DNA from: Paracoccus fistulariae
GTDB taxonomy: Bacteria > Pseudomonadota > Alphaproteobacteria > Rhodobacterales > Rhodobacteraceae
Assembly: GCF_028553785.1 (NCBI RefSeq)
Contig: NZ_CP067136.1
Location: 3,222,501-3,286,500, forward strand
Direction: 5' to 3'
DNA: 64,000 nt
The notes beneath the pieces are model-generated. The model did not search any database. It saw nothing but the letters and a program-made list of their open reading frames with translations, and was not told the DNA's origin. Of this stretch, positions 1 through 8,785 are shown in pieces. How positions within the stretch are numbered: the stretch's first letter is position 1; each line of letters starts with the position of its first letter. A program made the translations under genes and the position numbers.

Positions 1-2310
1 GGCCGCGATGCCCGCATCGTTCAGCCGGGTCAGCGTCTCGCCCAGACCGGTCATGCCGCAATCCAGCGCGTGATTGTTGGCCAGCGTGACGGCGTCGATC
101 CCGGCCTGTTGCAACGCCGCGACCGTGTTATCGGGATCGCACCAGCCCAGATATTTCTTGTTGCCCTGCAAGCCCGCATCGGGGCGCGAGGCAAGTGGCA
201 CTTCAAGGTTTGCGACCGTCAGATGCGACTGCGCCAGAATGCCGCGCAGATTTGCCAGCGAATAGCCGTGACCATGCGTGCCAAGAACCCGTTGCAGATC
301 GGGCAGGCGAGGGTGGCTCATATAGCTTTCGCCAAAGCCGATATCGCCAAGGAACAGCGCGGTGAACTGATCGGGATCGGCGTCCGCGCGCGGCACGGGC
401 TGGGCATGTTCGGCACGCTCTTCGATGATCTGCGGATCCACGACGCCCAGATCCAGCCCAAGCGCCCTGACAGCCGCACCAAGCGCATCGGGATCATCGA
501 CGGGCACGACCCGCTCACCGGCCAGACGCTGGATGGCGGCCGCGACCAGATCGGCGTCCTGCCAGTCCGCGTCGGGCGACAGGATCGCCAGATCGATACG
601 CTCGACGCCCAGACCCTCTTCGACGATCTGGCTGGGGGTCGCCTCGATCACGGCGGCGTCGATCTGCGCGTCCCAGTCCAGCGCCCCGGCATCGGTCAGC
701 CGCCGCAGCGGCGTCACCGTGTCGGATTGCGAGATCAGCGCGACGTTACTTGCCGCCTCGGTGGCGGCGGCCTCGATCCGGCGGCGCATCTGGGCGGTCT
801 GGTCCTGCGTGCCGATCAACGCGATGACCGGCATGCGCGATGGCGCGCCATCCGGGAACAGCATGTCCAGCATCGCATCGGTGATCTGGTGGCCACGGTC
901 GCCCATCGCGTGGATCTGCATATGGATGCCCGGGCGGCTGTTCACCTCGCAAATGGCGGCCTTGTTGTCGCGCCACGAGACCGCGGGATCGGTGCTGATG
1001 AAATCCACCCCGCAGACATCCAGCCGGACGATCCGGGCGGCCTGCACGGCCAGTTCGCGGTTGTCGGGGTGGATCATGTCGGTGATGTCGATGCCTTCCC
1101 CCCCGCGCGAGACGTTGGATTCCCGCCGCAGCAGCACGGTCTGGCCCTTTTTCGGAACGCTGTCAGGTTGCAGCCCCTGTTCGGCCAGCACTTCCAGCGC
1201 GTTGTCATCCAGTTTCAGCAGCCGCATGATCGCCATGCTGCTGGGCAGCACCCGTTCACGTTCGGGGCGAAGGTTTTCACGCTCGATCAGTTTCGCGACG
1301 GTCGAGGTGCCGTCGCCCGTGACCTGCGCGGCGCGGCGATGGCAGGCGGCGACCATGCGGCCATCGATGATCAGCAGGCGATATTCCTCGCCCTCGATCA
1401 GGCTTTCGACCAGCACATGCGGGGACACTTCTTGCGCGCGTTTGAAGGCCCGCGCGAGATGCGCCTCATCCGTGACCCCGACAGTCACGCCGCGCCCCAT
1501 ATTCCCATCGCGCGGCTTCACCACGACGGGAAATCCGATCCGTGCCGCAAATCGCGCCGCCGCGCTTGCGTTCCGGGTGACATATTGCTGCGCCACCGGC
1601 AGGCCCGCCTGTTGCAGAATACGATGCGCAATCCCCTTGTTGCGCGACAGCGCGCCCCCGATCGAAGAGGTATTCGTCGATTCCGACCCCTTGAGCACAT
1701 GTGAGTACTGCCCCAGTCCAAGCTGGATGTAATGCGACTGATGCAGCACCGACCAGGGGATGCCGCGCGCAATGGCGGCCTTTGCGATCTTCAGCGAATC
1801 CGCAGCCGGGGTCTCGCGCCGCGTCGCGGCCATGAAGCCGGTCAGTTCTTCGATGAACAGATCGTAAAGCGCCCGGGCCTTTGCCCCGTCCAGCATGGCC
1901 TGTGCCATCGCGATGGCCACCCTGGCGGCGGCCAGACCCACGCTTTCGGATTTGACTTCGTAAAGCGCGATCCCCTGCCGTTCCAGTTCGGCGGGGCTGG
2001 TGACATAATTGGCTGATGCCGTTTCCCGCCAGGAACAGAACTTGACCGGCCAGAGGGCATATCGCTGTGTCAGGATGGCCAGGACTTCGATGGCACCGGC
2101 CATTGGCACCGGTGCCTTCGCGCGGGCAAGGCGGCGCCAGGCGGGACAGTCGCTGATCGTTGCCTGAAGGCGTCGCAGCATTTTGCCCAGCTCTGCGATC
2201 GCGGCGGGGGGCATTTCAAGATCGGCGGCGCCCTCGATCTGCACGTGAAGCGCAAGGCGGCGGGTATGAATATTTCCCGGCTGGAACAGGCGGCTTTCGA
2301 TAATCTGCAT
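1..2310 (-). CDS. Cyanophycin-synthetase-like ATP-grasp ligase fused to a CapA domain (3' end beyond window)
   Basis: The frame is open from ATG at 2310 to the left edge, 770 codons with no stop. The ATG follows AAGAAAGG at good spacing and lies 29 bases after the HlyD stop. Residues 1 to about 160 resemble the CphA N-terminal domain. Residues about 190-470 are an ATP-grasp domain with PVVVKPRDGNMGRG near 260, the run GGEGIDITDMIHP, and the metal-binding EVNSRPGIHM near 455. From about 490 a shortened Mur-ligase-like part follows, where the usual GTNGKTTT nucleotide loop reads GTQDQTAQ, so that second ATPase site looks dead. From about 650 a CapA-type phosphoesterase-fold domain begins (FLGDIGFGESY) and includes NHALDCG near 745. 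CphA condenses amino acids into a polymer and CapA proteins act in poly-gamma-glutamate capsules. A role in making an amino-acid amide or polymer is inference; the fusion is directly visible. Confidence 0.85.
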   Translation of the reverse strand, partial: MQIIESRLFQPGNIHTRRLALHVQIEGAADLEMPPAAIAELGKMLRRLQATISDCPAWRRLARAKAPVPMAGAIEVLAILTQRYALWPVKFCSWRETASANYVTSPAELERQGIALYEVKSESVGLAAARVAIAMAQAMLDGAKARALYDLFIEELTGFMAATRRETPAADSLKIAKAAIARGIPWSVLHQSHYIQLGLGQYSHVLKGSESTNTSSIGGALSRNKGIAHRILQQAGLPVAQQYVTRNASAAARFAARIGFPVVVKPRDGNMGRGVTVGVTDEAHLARAFKRAQEVSPHVLVESLIEGEEYRLLIIDGRMVAACHRRAAQVTGDGTSTVAKLIERENLRPERERVLPSSMAIMRLLKLDDNALEVLAEQGLQPDSVPKKGQTVLLRRESNVSRGGEGIDITDMIHPDNRELAVQAARIVRLDVCGVDFISTDPAVSWRDNKAAICEVNSRPGIHMQIHAMGDRGHQITDAMLDMLFPDGAPSRMPVIALIGTQDQTAQMRRRIEAAATEAASNVALISQSDTVTPLRRLTDAGALDWDAQIDAAVIEATPSQIVEEGLGVERIDLAILSPDADWQDADLVAAAIQRLAGERVVPVDDPDALGAAVRALGLDLGVVDPQIIEERAEHAQPVPRADADPDQFTALFLGDIGFGESYMSHPRLPDLQRVLGTHGHGYSLANLRGILAQSHLTVANLEVPLASRPDAGLQGNKKYLGWCDPDNTVAALQQAGIDAVTLANNHALDCGMTGLGETLTRLNDAGIAA

Positions 2311-2339
2311 CAGGCAACCTTTCTTGGTGTCAAATATCG

Positions 2340-3671
2340 TCAGCTCTCGCGCATGCCGCGCGAAATGAACTGGGTAATGGGCGAAAGAAGGTAGTCCAAA
2401 GTCGTTCGGGCGCCGGTATGGATCATGACTTCGGCGCTCATCCCCGGCTGGATGGGCACGGTTCCGGTTTCGACATCGCTGCGGTTCAGCGTGACGCGGG
2501 CAAGGTAATAGGGCGCGCCGCTGCGTGGATCGACCAGACGGTCGGCCGAGACGGTCTGCACCACCCCCTCAATCGGGGTCTGACTGCGGCGGTTCAGCGC
2601 GGACAGCCAGACCTGCGCCTCTTGCCCCTGAGAGACCTGATCGATATCCAGCGGATCTATCGTCGCCTGCACCACCAGCTTGTCGCTGACGGGCACGATC
2701 TCCATCAATGTCTGGCCTGCGGCGATCACGCCCCCGACCGTGTGGATTTGCAGGCCGGTGACTACGCCTGTCACGGGGGCGCGGATTTCGGTGCGGCCCA
2801 TCACATCCTGCGCCGCCGCAAGCCGCTGGGCCAGCTCATAGGCGCGGGCGCGGGTGTCGCGCAATTCCTGCACGACCTCGGTGGCCATGCTGTTTTTCAG
2901 CTCGGACCGGCGCAGGGCGGTTTCCTCGATCTTTTGCCGCGCGGTGCCGATGGCGGCGCGATAGCTGGCGATCTCTCCCTGCAGCTCGGCCTGTTGCCGC
3001 TTCAATTGCAGCAGACGCGGGCGGTCGGTCAGGTTGCGGTCATAGAGCGATTGCACATCGGCAATTTCCTGATCCAGCAGGGACAGCCGGCTTTCGGACG
3101 AGGTGATCTGATCCTCCAGCCCCTGAATCTGGGTGTTCAGCCCGCCGATGGTGCGCTGAAAGATGGTCAGACGGTCCTGTAGCAGCGTCCGGCGACTGTC
3201 GAAAATGCTCTCTTGCCCACGCATCACGCCCTGCACGGCCTGATCGCCGATCTTGCGGCTGAGTTCGGGCGGGAAGCTGATCTGATCGTCGCCCTGCTGT
3301 TCGGCGACCAGCCGGGCCTCGGTCGCGCGGGCCTCGAAATATTGCGACTGGATTTCATTGAGGCTGGAGGATGGGACCGTGTTCTGCAGCCGGATCAGGG
3401 GTTGCCCGGCCTCGACCGCATCGCCGTCGCGGACCAGGATCCCGTCCACGATACCGCCTTCCAGATGCTGCACCGTGCGCACATTGGTATCTACGCTGAC
3501 AATGCCCGGCGCGACCACCGCACCTTCCAGTGGCGCGGTCGCCGCCCAAAGATAGAATGTGCCGAAAAACACGGCGATGACGGCGAAACCGCCAAGGGCG
3601 AGACGCCGACCAAAGGGCTGTGCGTCGTCAAAGGGAACAGCCGGGGGCGATGCGCTGTCGGGCAGGGTCAT
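2340..3671 (-). CDS. HlyD-family periplasmic adaptor (membrane fusion protein) of a type I-like exporter
   Basis: The 443-residue protein has a short cytoplasmic N-terminus, one membrane segment at about residues 25-48, a lipoyl-like half (VVAPGIVSVDTNVRTVQHLEGG), a long coiled-coil hairpin at about residues 100-260, the second lipoyl half (RAPVTGVVTGLQIHTVGGVI) and a C-terminal beta-barrel. This is the usual order and length for adaptors of PrtD/HlyB-type exporters, which bridge the inner-membrane ABC pump and a TolC-type outer-membrane channel. Its ATG overlaps the stop of the ABC gene by four bases (ATGA), so the two are translationally coupled. No TolC gene or RTX-type substrate is in the window. 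Confidence 0.92.
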   Translation of the reverse strand: MTLPDSASPPAVPFDDAQPFGRRLALGGFAVIAVFFGTFYLWAATAPLEGAVVAPGIVSVDTNVRTVQHLEGGIVDGILVRDGDAVEAGQPLIRLQNTVPSSSLNEIQSQYFEARATEARLVAEQQGDDQISFPPELSRKIGDQAVQGVMRGQESIFDSRRTLLQDRLTIFQRTIGGLNTQIQGLEDQITSSESRLSLLDQEIADVQSLYDRNLTDRPRLLQLKRQQAELQGEIASYRAAIGTARQKIEETALRRSELKNSMATEVVQELRDTRARAYELAQRLAAAQDVMGRTEIRAPVTGVVTGLQIHTVGGVIAAGQTLMEIVPVSDKLVVQATIDPLDIDQVSQGQEAQVWLSALNRRSQTPIEGVVQTVSADRLVDPRSGAPYYLARVTLNRSDVETGTVPIQPGMSAEVMIHTGARTTLDYLLSPITQFISRGMRES

Positions 3672-5383
3672 GTCACGCTCCTCAGATGGTCGCGTGCACG
3701 GCGCAGCGTGTCATCGCCGGTATTCTCGGTCACCTCATGCGAGCGTTTGCCGCCAAGGATCAGGAAACGATCCGCCATCCGCGCGATCTGCGAGCCGTGG
3801 ATGGATTGGGTGACGATGATCGACGCACCGCCCGATTTCAGATCGGCCACCGCCGTCACCATCAACCGCCGGGACGCGGTGTCCAGATTGGCCGAGGGTT
3901 CGTCCAGCACGATGATGCGCGGGCGGCGGTAAAAGGCCCGGGCCAGCGCGATCCGCTTGCGCTCGCTGCCCGACATGCCAAAGCCATCGCCGCTGATCTG
4001 GGTGTCATAGCCATCGGGCAGGTGGATGATCTTGTCATGGATGCCGACCAGCTTCGCGGCGGCGACCACATCCTCGAAATCGCCCTCGCCCATGCGGGCG
4101 ATGTTCTCGCGGATGGTGCCGGAAAACAGCTCGGTATGCTGGGGCAGAAAGCCGACCATGTCGCAGCGGGCCTCGGGGGCGAGGCGCGACAGTTCGATAT
4201 CGCCCAGTCGGATCTGCCCGTCGCGCGGCGACAGCACGCCGACCAGCAGCCGTGACAGGGTGGTCTTGCCTGTGCCCGCAGTGCCGTTCACGACCAGCAT
4301 TTCGCCCGGGGCAAGGCGCAGCGACAGGCGGTTGAACAGATAGAAGCGTTCGCCCGGGTGACGATAGCTCATCTGATCCAGGATCAGCGCCGCATCCGGC
4401 ACATCCTCGGGGACCGAGGCCTGCGCCATATCCACATCCGCCAGCCGCTTGCGGATCGCCTGATAGGCGGTCAGCGTCTCGCGCAGGTTGCGGTAATTGC
4501 TGATCGCCTCATTGGCCAGCGAAAAGCCGAAGCCCGCCATGATCCGTGCCGCAAAGATGCCGCCGAAGGTCAGTGATCCGATCACCACCAGCCAGACCCC
4601 GACGGCGATCATGGCGATGCGCAGGAATTGCCCGACGCCACGGCGCAGCGTCTTGAACATGATCTGGCGGTCCTGCACCTGCTGCTTTTCCTGCAGCCGC
4701 GCCGTGGCCGTGCGCCGCCATCTTTCCGTCAGCGCGGCGCCCATGGAAAACGCCCCGACGCTTTCGCGGTTCTGGCCCGCCGCCTGCACCAGTGCCGTCT
4801 GTTCGCGATGCGCCACGCCTGACGCGCGACGGCCATCGCGGGTCAGGCTGTCGCTGAGCACGCCGATGATCAGCAGCACCACCAGCGCCGCGACCCCGAT
4901 GATGCCCAGAAGGGGGTGGATCAGAAAGATCGCGATGAAGAAGATCGGGACGAAGATCACGTCCATCCAGGACACCAGCGGTCCCGACACGAAGGCGCGC
5001 AGGGTTTCCAGATAGCCCAGCGATTCAATGATATCGGCGCTGTGTTCGACGGGGCGATGGCCGCCAAGCGCCTGCCCGACCAGTTGCGGGCCAAAGCGCC
5101 GCTCGATCCAGACGCCCCACCTGACCAGCATCCGGCGGCGCAGCACATCCAGCGCCATGCCGCAGCAGATGGCGACAACCGCCATGGCGGTCAGCATGAC
5201 CAGCGTTTCGATGCTGCGGCTGGCGGGCACCCGGTCCAGCGCCTGGATCAGATAAAGCGGCATGGCGAATTTCAGCAGGTTGAAGCAGGTCGTGAAGATC
5301 ATCACGACCACCAGCCCGGGCCGAGAGATCCGCCACGCCGCGCCAAGCGCGGATTCGGTGCCTGCTTTTCTTCGTCTGGCCAT
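3668..5383 (-). CDS. Type I secretion-like ABC transporter (fused permease and ATPase, PrtD family)
   Basis: The 571-residue half-transporter has an N-terminal membrane domain of about six helices (residues 25-300) and a C-terminal ATPase. Walker A is GTAGTGKTT, the Q-loop is FLPQHTELF, and Walker B is IIVLDEPSANLD. Two conserved spots are odd: the signature reads MSGSERKR instead of LSGGQxQR, and the H-loop region reads IIVTQS, with no histidine after the threonine. Family members work as dimers with an HlyD adaptor, encoded directly downstream, to export proteins or peptides in one step. The unknown substrate may be linked to the neighbouring ligase. The adjacent P-loop gene ends 98 bases upstream and is probably co-transcribed. 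Confidence 0.9.
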   Translation of the reverse strand: MARRRKAGTESALGAAWRISRPGLVVVMIFTTCFNLLKFAMPLYLIQALDRVPASRSIETLVMLTAMAVVAICCGMALDVLRRRMLVRWGVWIERRFGPQLVGQALGGHRPVEHSADIIESLGYLETLRAFVSGPLVSWMDVIFVPIFFIAIFLIHPLLGIIGVAALVVLLIIGVLSDSLTRDGRRASGVAHREQTALVQAAGQNRESVGAFSMGAALTERWRRTATARLQEKQQVQDRQIMFKTLRRGVGQFLRIAMIAVGVWLVVIGSLTFGGIFAARIMAGFGFSLANEAISNYRNLRETLTAYQAIRKRLADVDMAQASVPEDVPDAALILDQMSYRHPGERFYLFNRLSLRLAPGEMLVVNGTAGTGKTTLSRLLVGVLSPRDGQIRLGDIELSRLAPEARCDMVGFLPQHTELFSGTIRENIARMGEGDFEDVVAAAKLVGIHDKIIHLPDGYDTQISGDGFGMSGSERKRIALARAFYRRPRIIVLDEPSANLDTASRRLMVTAVADLKSGGASIIVTQSIHGSQIARMADRFLILGGKRSHEVTENTGDDTLRRARDHLRSVT

Positions 5384-5414
5384 TACTTGCTATCACTCGA
5401 TACTTGATCACTGC

Positions 5415-5447
5415 CCTGCCGGCTTCCGGGGAACGGATCCCGGCAGG
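5415..5447 (-). other. Intercistronic inverted repeat
   Basis: CCTGCCGG at 5415-5422 pairs with CCGGCAGG at 5440-5447 around a 17-base loop, in the gap between the P-loop gene and the ABC gene. There is no T-run on the minus strand, so it may tune or protect the transcript rather than end it. Confidence 0.35.
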
Positions 5448-5481
5448 GGTTGGCTGTTGTGGCAGGATGCCGTGGCTGCGC

Positions 5482-7218
5482 CTATTCGGCGGCGGCGATA
5501 TTCACGCGCCGCTGGAAGGCCAGGCCGATATCTGCGCGATCCGCGTCGTTGTCGGCGCGCGCCGTCAGGTCGGGCGCATCGTCCGAGCCATCGTCCTCAT
5601 CCGCGAATTCGTCATCGCCAAGGGCCGGGGGCGGCCATGCGACCCCATCATCCGCGTGCATGCTGCGAAAGCTGGCCTTGCGCAGCATGTCGCGAATGTT
5701 ATCCAGCACCTGATTGATATCCTCATGGCCATGCCGCTGCGTTGTCAGGCTTGCCAGAAGCGATGCGACAGCCTCTGGCAGATCCGCGGCAGGGGCGTCG
5801 ATCACGGCCTTGACGGCGGCAATCGGCGGTGTGGCCGCGCCGAGGAAGGCGGGCTGGTAATCCGTCTTTTTCAGTCGCGGGATGCGCAGCTCGATGGTGC
5901 CGAAATCCGTCACCCAGTCCTGCAACCGGTTGCCGTTGCGCCAGTCGCGGCGATTGCTGTCATGCCTGCCATAGGCGGTGCCGCAGATCTGGTCGGTATC
6001 GGCCTGCATCACGTAATGCGCCGCGCAATCCAGGATATCGCGGGCCAGGGTCGTGCCGCTGGCGCCCATGTGGCGCCCGTCGGCGGTCAGCATCACCATA
6101 TTCCCCAATTCGACCGTCGCCGGGATGACGCCGCGCGACAGGGCTTTCAGCGCAGGCTGCAGGTGACTGTCGGCGCAGCTTCGGGCCGCCCGGTCGCGGA
6201 TCGCGCTCATCAGCGCGCCTTGCTGCAATTCCCAGGGCGAAAACACCCGCAGCCCGGTCGAGGCCTCGGCCTCTCGCACCCCAAGAGGGGAACGGCCCAG
6301 ACGCCCGCTGAGGCCCAGCACCGCGTGTCCGGCGCTGTTCAGCAGATCGACGCCATATTTCGCACCCATGGCGTCATAGGCGGCGAAAACGGTGCCGATG
6401 GTAAAGTCCATGATCCGCTTGCTGTGGATCAATTGCGAGGTTTCCAGCTGTTGCAGACCGTCCGCAATCTCGATCACGGCCACCTCGCAGCCTTGGGCGG
6501 CGGCGTAATTCATCAGTCGGCAGGTGGCGCTTTCGATATCGGCGATGCTGACCAGATAGGTGCTGGCATGGCCCGCATCGGTGAAATCCAGCGACAGATC
6601 GGCGCCGGCATCGCGCACGATCCACATGTCACCGCCCGCCCCGGTACCGGTGATCTTCAGCGCCGCGACCTTGTGGCCCAGCCGCTTGAAGCCGCGCACA
6701 AGCGAGGTCGCCGTCAGCGTCTTGCCCGCATTCATCGAGGTGCCCAGAGACAGCACCGCCGGGATCGAGGGGGCGAAATCCGGCGCAGGCACCGCAAATT
6801 GCATCACGTTCAGCCTTGTGCCGTCGGCATCGCCCAGAATGCCCAGCGGAGTGATCCGCGTCGGCGGTTTCATCCGCTGATGCCGGGACATCTCCAGCGA
6901 GGCGATGCCCCCTGCCGCGACCAGATCGCAAGGCCCCAGATCTGCGCCGATCTGTGCCTCGTACTGGTCCGGGGCATAGCGGTTGCCAAAGCAGACGATG
7001 ATCTCATCGCCCGGAAAAAGATGGGCGCGACGCCCGTCGGTCAGCTCCAGCTTGGTGTGTTTTCCGATCTCATCGATCCGCGCCAGAACCAGATCGCCCG
7101 GGTTGGGGCGCAAATCGCCGGTCAACAATGTCTGATATGCCTTGCGTGGTACCCTTCGGGTGCTGAATGCGCGCTTTGCCCGCGAAATGCGCGGTCTGCC
7201 GATCGTGACGTGGACCAT
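5482..7218 (-). CDS. P-loop NTPase (DUF1611/DgcN-like core) with an IS256-transposase-like C-terminal segment
   Basis: I chose the ATG at 7218 (578 aa) because GGGAGA lies nine bases upstream; an ATG at 7338 would add 40 atypical residues. Residues 20-140 look like small beta domains (GDLVLARIDE, LFPGDEIIV). A P-loop follows at 159-167 (GTSMNAGKT), with VAALKITGTGAGGD after it and an acidic VIEIADG strand at 248-254, resembling the dethiobiotin-synthetase-like fold of DUF1611/DgcN proteins. Residues about 411-461 closely resemble the segment that precedes the catalytic domain in IS256/Mutator transposases (RNGNRLQDWVTDFGTIELRI and PRLKKTDYQPAFLG), but no DDE domain follows. The tail from 520 is acidic and low in complexity. 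It is first gene of the export/ligase operon. No function is claimed. Confidence 0.8.
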   Translation of the reverse strand: MVHVTIGRPRISRAKRAFSTRRVPRKAYQTLLTGDLRPNPGDLVLARIDEIGKHTKLELTDGRRAHLFPGDEIIVCFGNRYAPDQYEAQIGADLGPCDLVAAGGIASLEMSRHQRMKPPTRITPLGILGDADGTRLNVMQFAVPAPDFAPSIPAVLSLGTSMNAGKTLTATSLVRGFKRLGHKVAALKITGTGAGGDMWIVRDAGADLSLDFTDAGHASTYLVSIADIESATCRLMNYAAAQGCEVAVIEIADGLQQLETSQLIHSKRIMDFTIGTVFAAYDAMGAKYGVDLLNSAGHAVLGLSGRLGRSPLGVREAEASTGLRVFSPWELQQGALMSAIRDRAARSCADSHLQPALKALSRGVIPATVELGNMVMLTADGRHMGASGTTLARDILDCAAHYVMQADTDQICGTAYGRHDSNRRDWRNGNRLQDWVTDFGTIELRIPRLKKTDYQPAFLGAATPPIAAVKAVIDAPAADLPEAVASLLASLTTQRHGHEDINQVLDNIRDMLRKASFRSMHADDGVAWPPPALGDDEFADEDDGSDDAPDLTARADNDADRADIGLAFQRRVNIAAAE

Positions 7219-7855
7219 GGACCAAGTCTCCCAAATACTGTGCAAACGGCACCGTGCCGATGCGCTCTCGTTACCTTTCCTTTTCGTTAGCAAGCGCCTC
7301 AATTTGCGTGCAACATCCCGGGGCAGAGGGCGCGTCATGTCGCCGACGTGATCGGATGAACTTTTCAGTCTATTGATTTCAAGGGGTTTTTATACTGGAA
7401 GGTGATTTGACGAATTTCGCCGCTAATTTCTGCGCTGCGGCAAAGACGGCGTTTTTGCGCCGTCTGCATCCGGCCCCCGGGGCGCGTGATTATCGCCCTG
7501 ACGCGGGGTGGAAACAGACACAGGCGGGGCGAAATTTGGCTTCTATCTGAAAGAGGTAATCCGGTCCGGCGCCTTGTTTGATATATACATAACAGGCACG
7601 GGACCACTGCTTGCGCGCAGCGCGGCATTTCCGGTATCGCGCGCCATCACGGCTGGCAGGCGGATCATGGCCTGTAACATTTGTATAGGCTAAATCATGC
7701 CAGATGGGCTGCGGTCCCGACGCGGAAAACTGCCAGTTCGGCGCGTTGGGTCGGTGCCGGTCTGTTGTGGTACGCTGACGGGCTGCGGATAGCCGCCAGA
7801 TCCCCCCCCGGATCCGGGCAAGAGGCCGCGAATCAGGGGTGCCGTGCCTGACCGA
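7219..7855. other. 637-base gene-free region upstream of the export/ligase operon
   Basis: I find no convincing gene here; the few frames have no recognisable content. The stretch is locally AT-rich (7360-7400 and 7560-7600) and must carry the promoter of the minus-strand operon starting at 7218. It holds a perfect hairpin at 7444-7465 (AGACGGCG, loop TTTTTG, CGCCGTCT) and an imperfect dyad at 7670-7690 (GCCTGTA / TGTATAGGC) that could be an operator. I cannot assign a promoter with confidence. Confidence 0.5.
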
Positions 7856-8731
7856 TCAGAACCCCATCGCCCGCCCGATCGTTTGCGCCTGCAGCATGCC
7901 GCGGGCGCTGTGGCCTACATCCTCGGCGCGCACCAGACGCCAGTTGAAGGGCAGGCCCCGGCTTTCGGCGATCTTGCGGGCCATCTCATAGGTGCGTTCA
8001 CCGCGTGTCAGCCGGTTGTCCCCCTGCCGCATCGCCTCATCCGTCGTCACAAGGCTTTTCCGGCCTGTATCCTTCTGGCCCAGATAGATGGTGACGGGCG
8101 CGGCCAGATATTCGCGCAGCCTGCGATCCGGCTGAAAGCTGTCCGGCATGCCGCCATAGCCGTAGGGGATCTGCTCTTCGTCAGTCGGCAGGACATAGGT
8201 CGAGGGGTTGGCGATGATGATACGCGCGACCTCATCGGGCATGGCATAGGCGGCGACGCGCGACAGGAATTGCCCGCCTGCGGAATGGCCGAACAGATAG
8301 ACCGGGGCATCGGGATCGCCGTTCTGTTCCTGCGCCCAATCGACCAGATCCCCGATCATCTCGACCGTCCATTCCTCTTCCGGACGCAGCTTTCCGGCGC
8401 GCAGCAGGCCGCCGCGATGGTAGGCCCAGTTGGGAAAGCTCTCCTTGCTGAAACGCGGCGCATAGACCGAAAAGCAGCCCTCATCCGCCAGCGGGATCGA
8501 GCCCCGAAGATAGGACCGCGCCGTGCGGCTGTTGCCGTGAAAGATGATCAGGATCGAAGGCGCGGCGCAGGCCCGTGGCTGATAGACAAAGACCGGCAGT
8601 TCTTTTCCGTCGATATTGGCCGTGCGCCTGCTGATCTCGGCGGTGTCGGCGCTGGCGATTGTCGTCCAGATGGCCGAGGCCAGAAATCCGGCCCATGTCA
8701 CGATCCTTCCGGTCAGGTCACGATATCCCAT
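7856..8731 (-). CDS. Secreted alpha/beta hydrolase (esterase/PHB-depolymerase-like)
   Basis: The 291-residue protein starts with a hydrophobic export-type segment (residues 10-27, ending near ASADT). The alpha/beta-hydrolase core shows the oxyanion-side motif IIFHGNS, a nucleophile elbow GHSAGGQ, a downstream acidic region and a C-terminal catalytic histidine in DVGHSARG. The layout fits single-domain esterases of the polyhydroxybutyrate depolymerase/feruloyl esterase type. The substrate is unknown. A diverged paralogue starts 54 bases upstream on the same strand, sharing FHGNS, the GxSAG elbow, the PST(Y/H)VLP motif and the terminal HSA. Confidence 0.75.
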   Translation of the reverse strand: MGYRDLTGRIVTWAGFLASAIWTTIASADTAEISRRTANIDGKELPVFVYQPRACAAPSILIIFHGNSRTARSYLRGSIPLADEGCFSVYAPRFSKESFPNWAYHRGGLLRAGKLRPEEEWTVEMIGDLVDWAQEQNGDPDAPVYLFGHSAGGQFLSRVAAYAMPDEVARIIIANPSTYVLPTDEEQIPYGYGGMPDSFQPDRRLREYLAAPVTIYLGQKDTGRKSLVTTDEAMRQGDNRLTRGERTYEMARKIAESRGLPFNWRLVRAEDVGHSARGMLQAQTIGRAMGF

Positions 8732-8785
8732 CTTCCGCCCTTTCCGTCCCAGGAAAACAAAAGATGTGCCTGGCGGGGCGGCGGA

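Noticed and set aside
70-1704. Long plus-strand open frame opposite the ligase-CapA gene
   Set aside because: Its residues show no domain and simply mirror the high-GC third positions of the minus-strand gene, which has clear CphA and CapA motifs.
5404-7290. 628-codon plus-strand open frame opposite the P-loop gene
   Set aside because: His/Gln/Arg/Gly-rich composition without motifs is typical of an antisense shadow; the opposite strand has a P-loop and good start signal.
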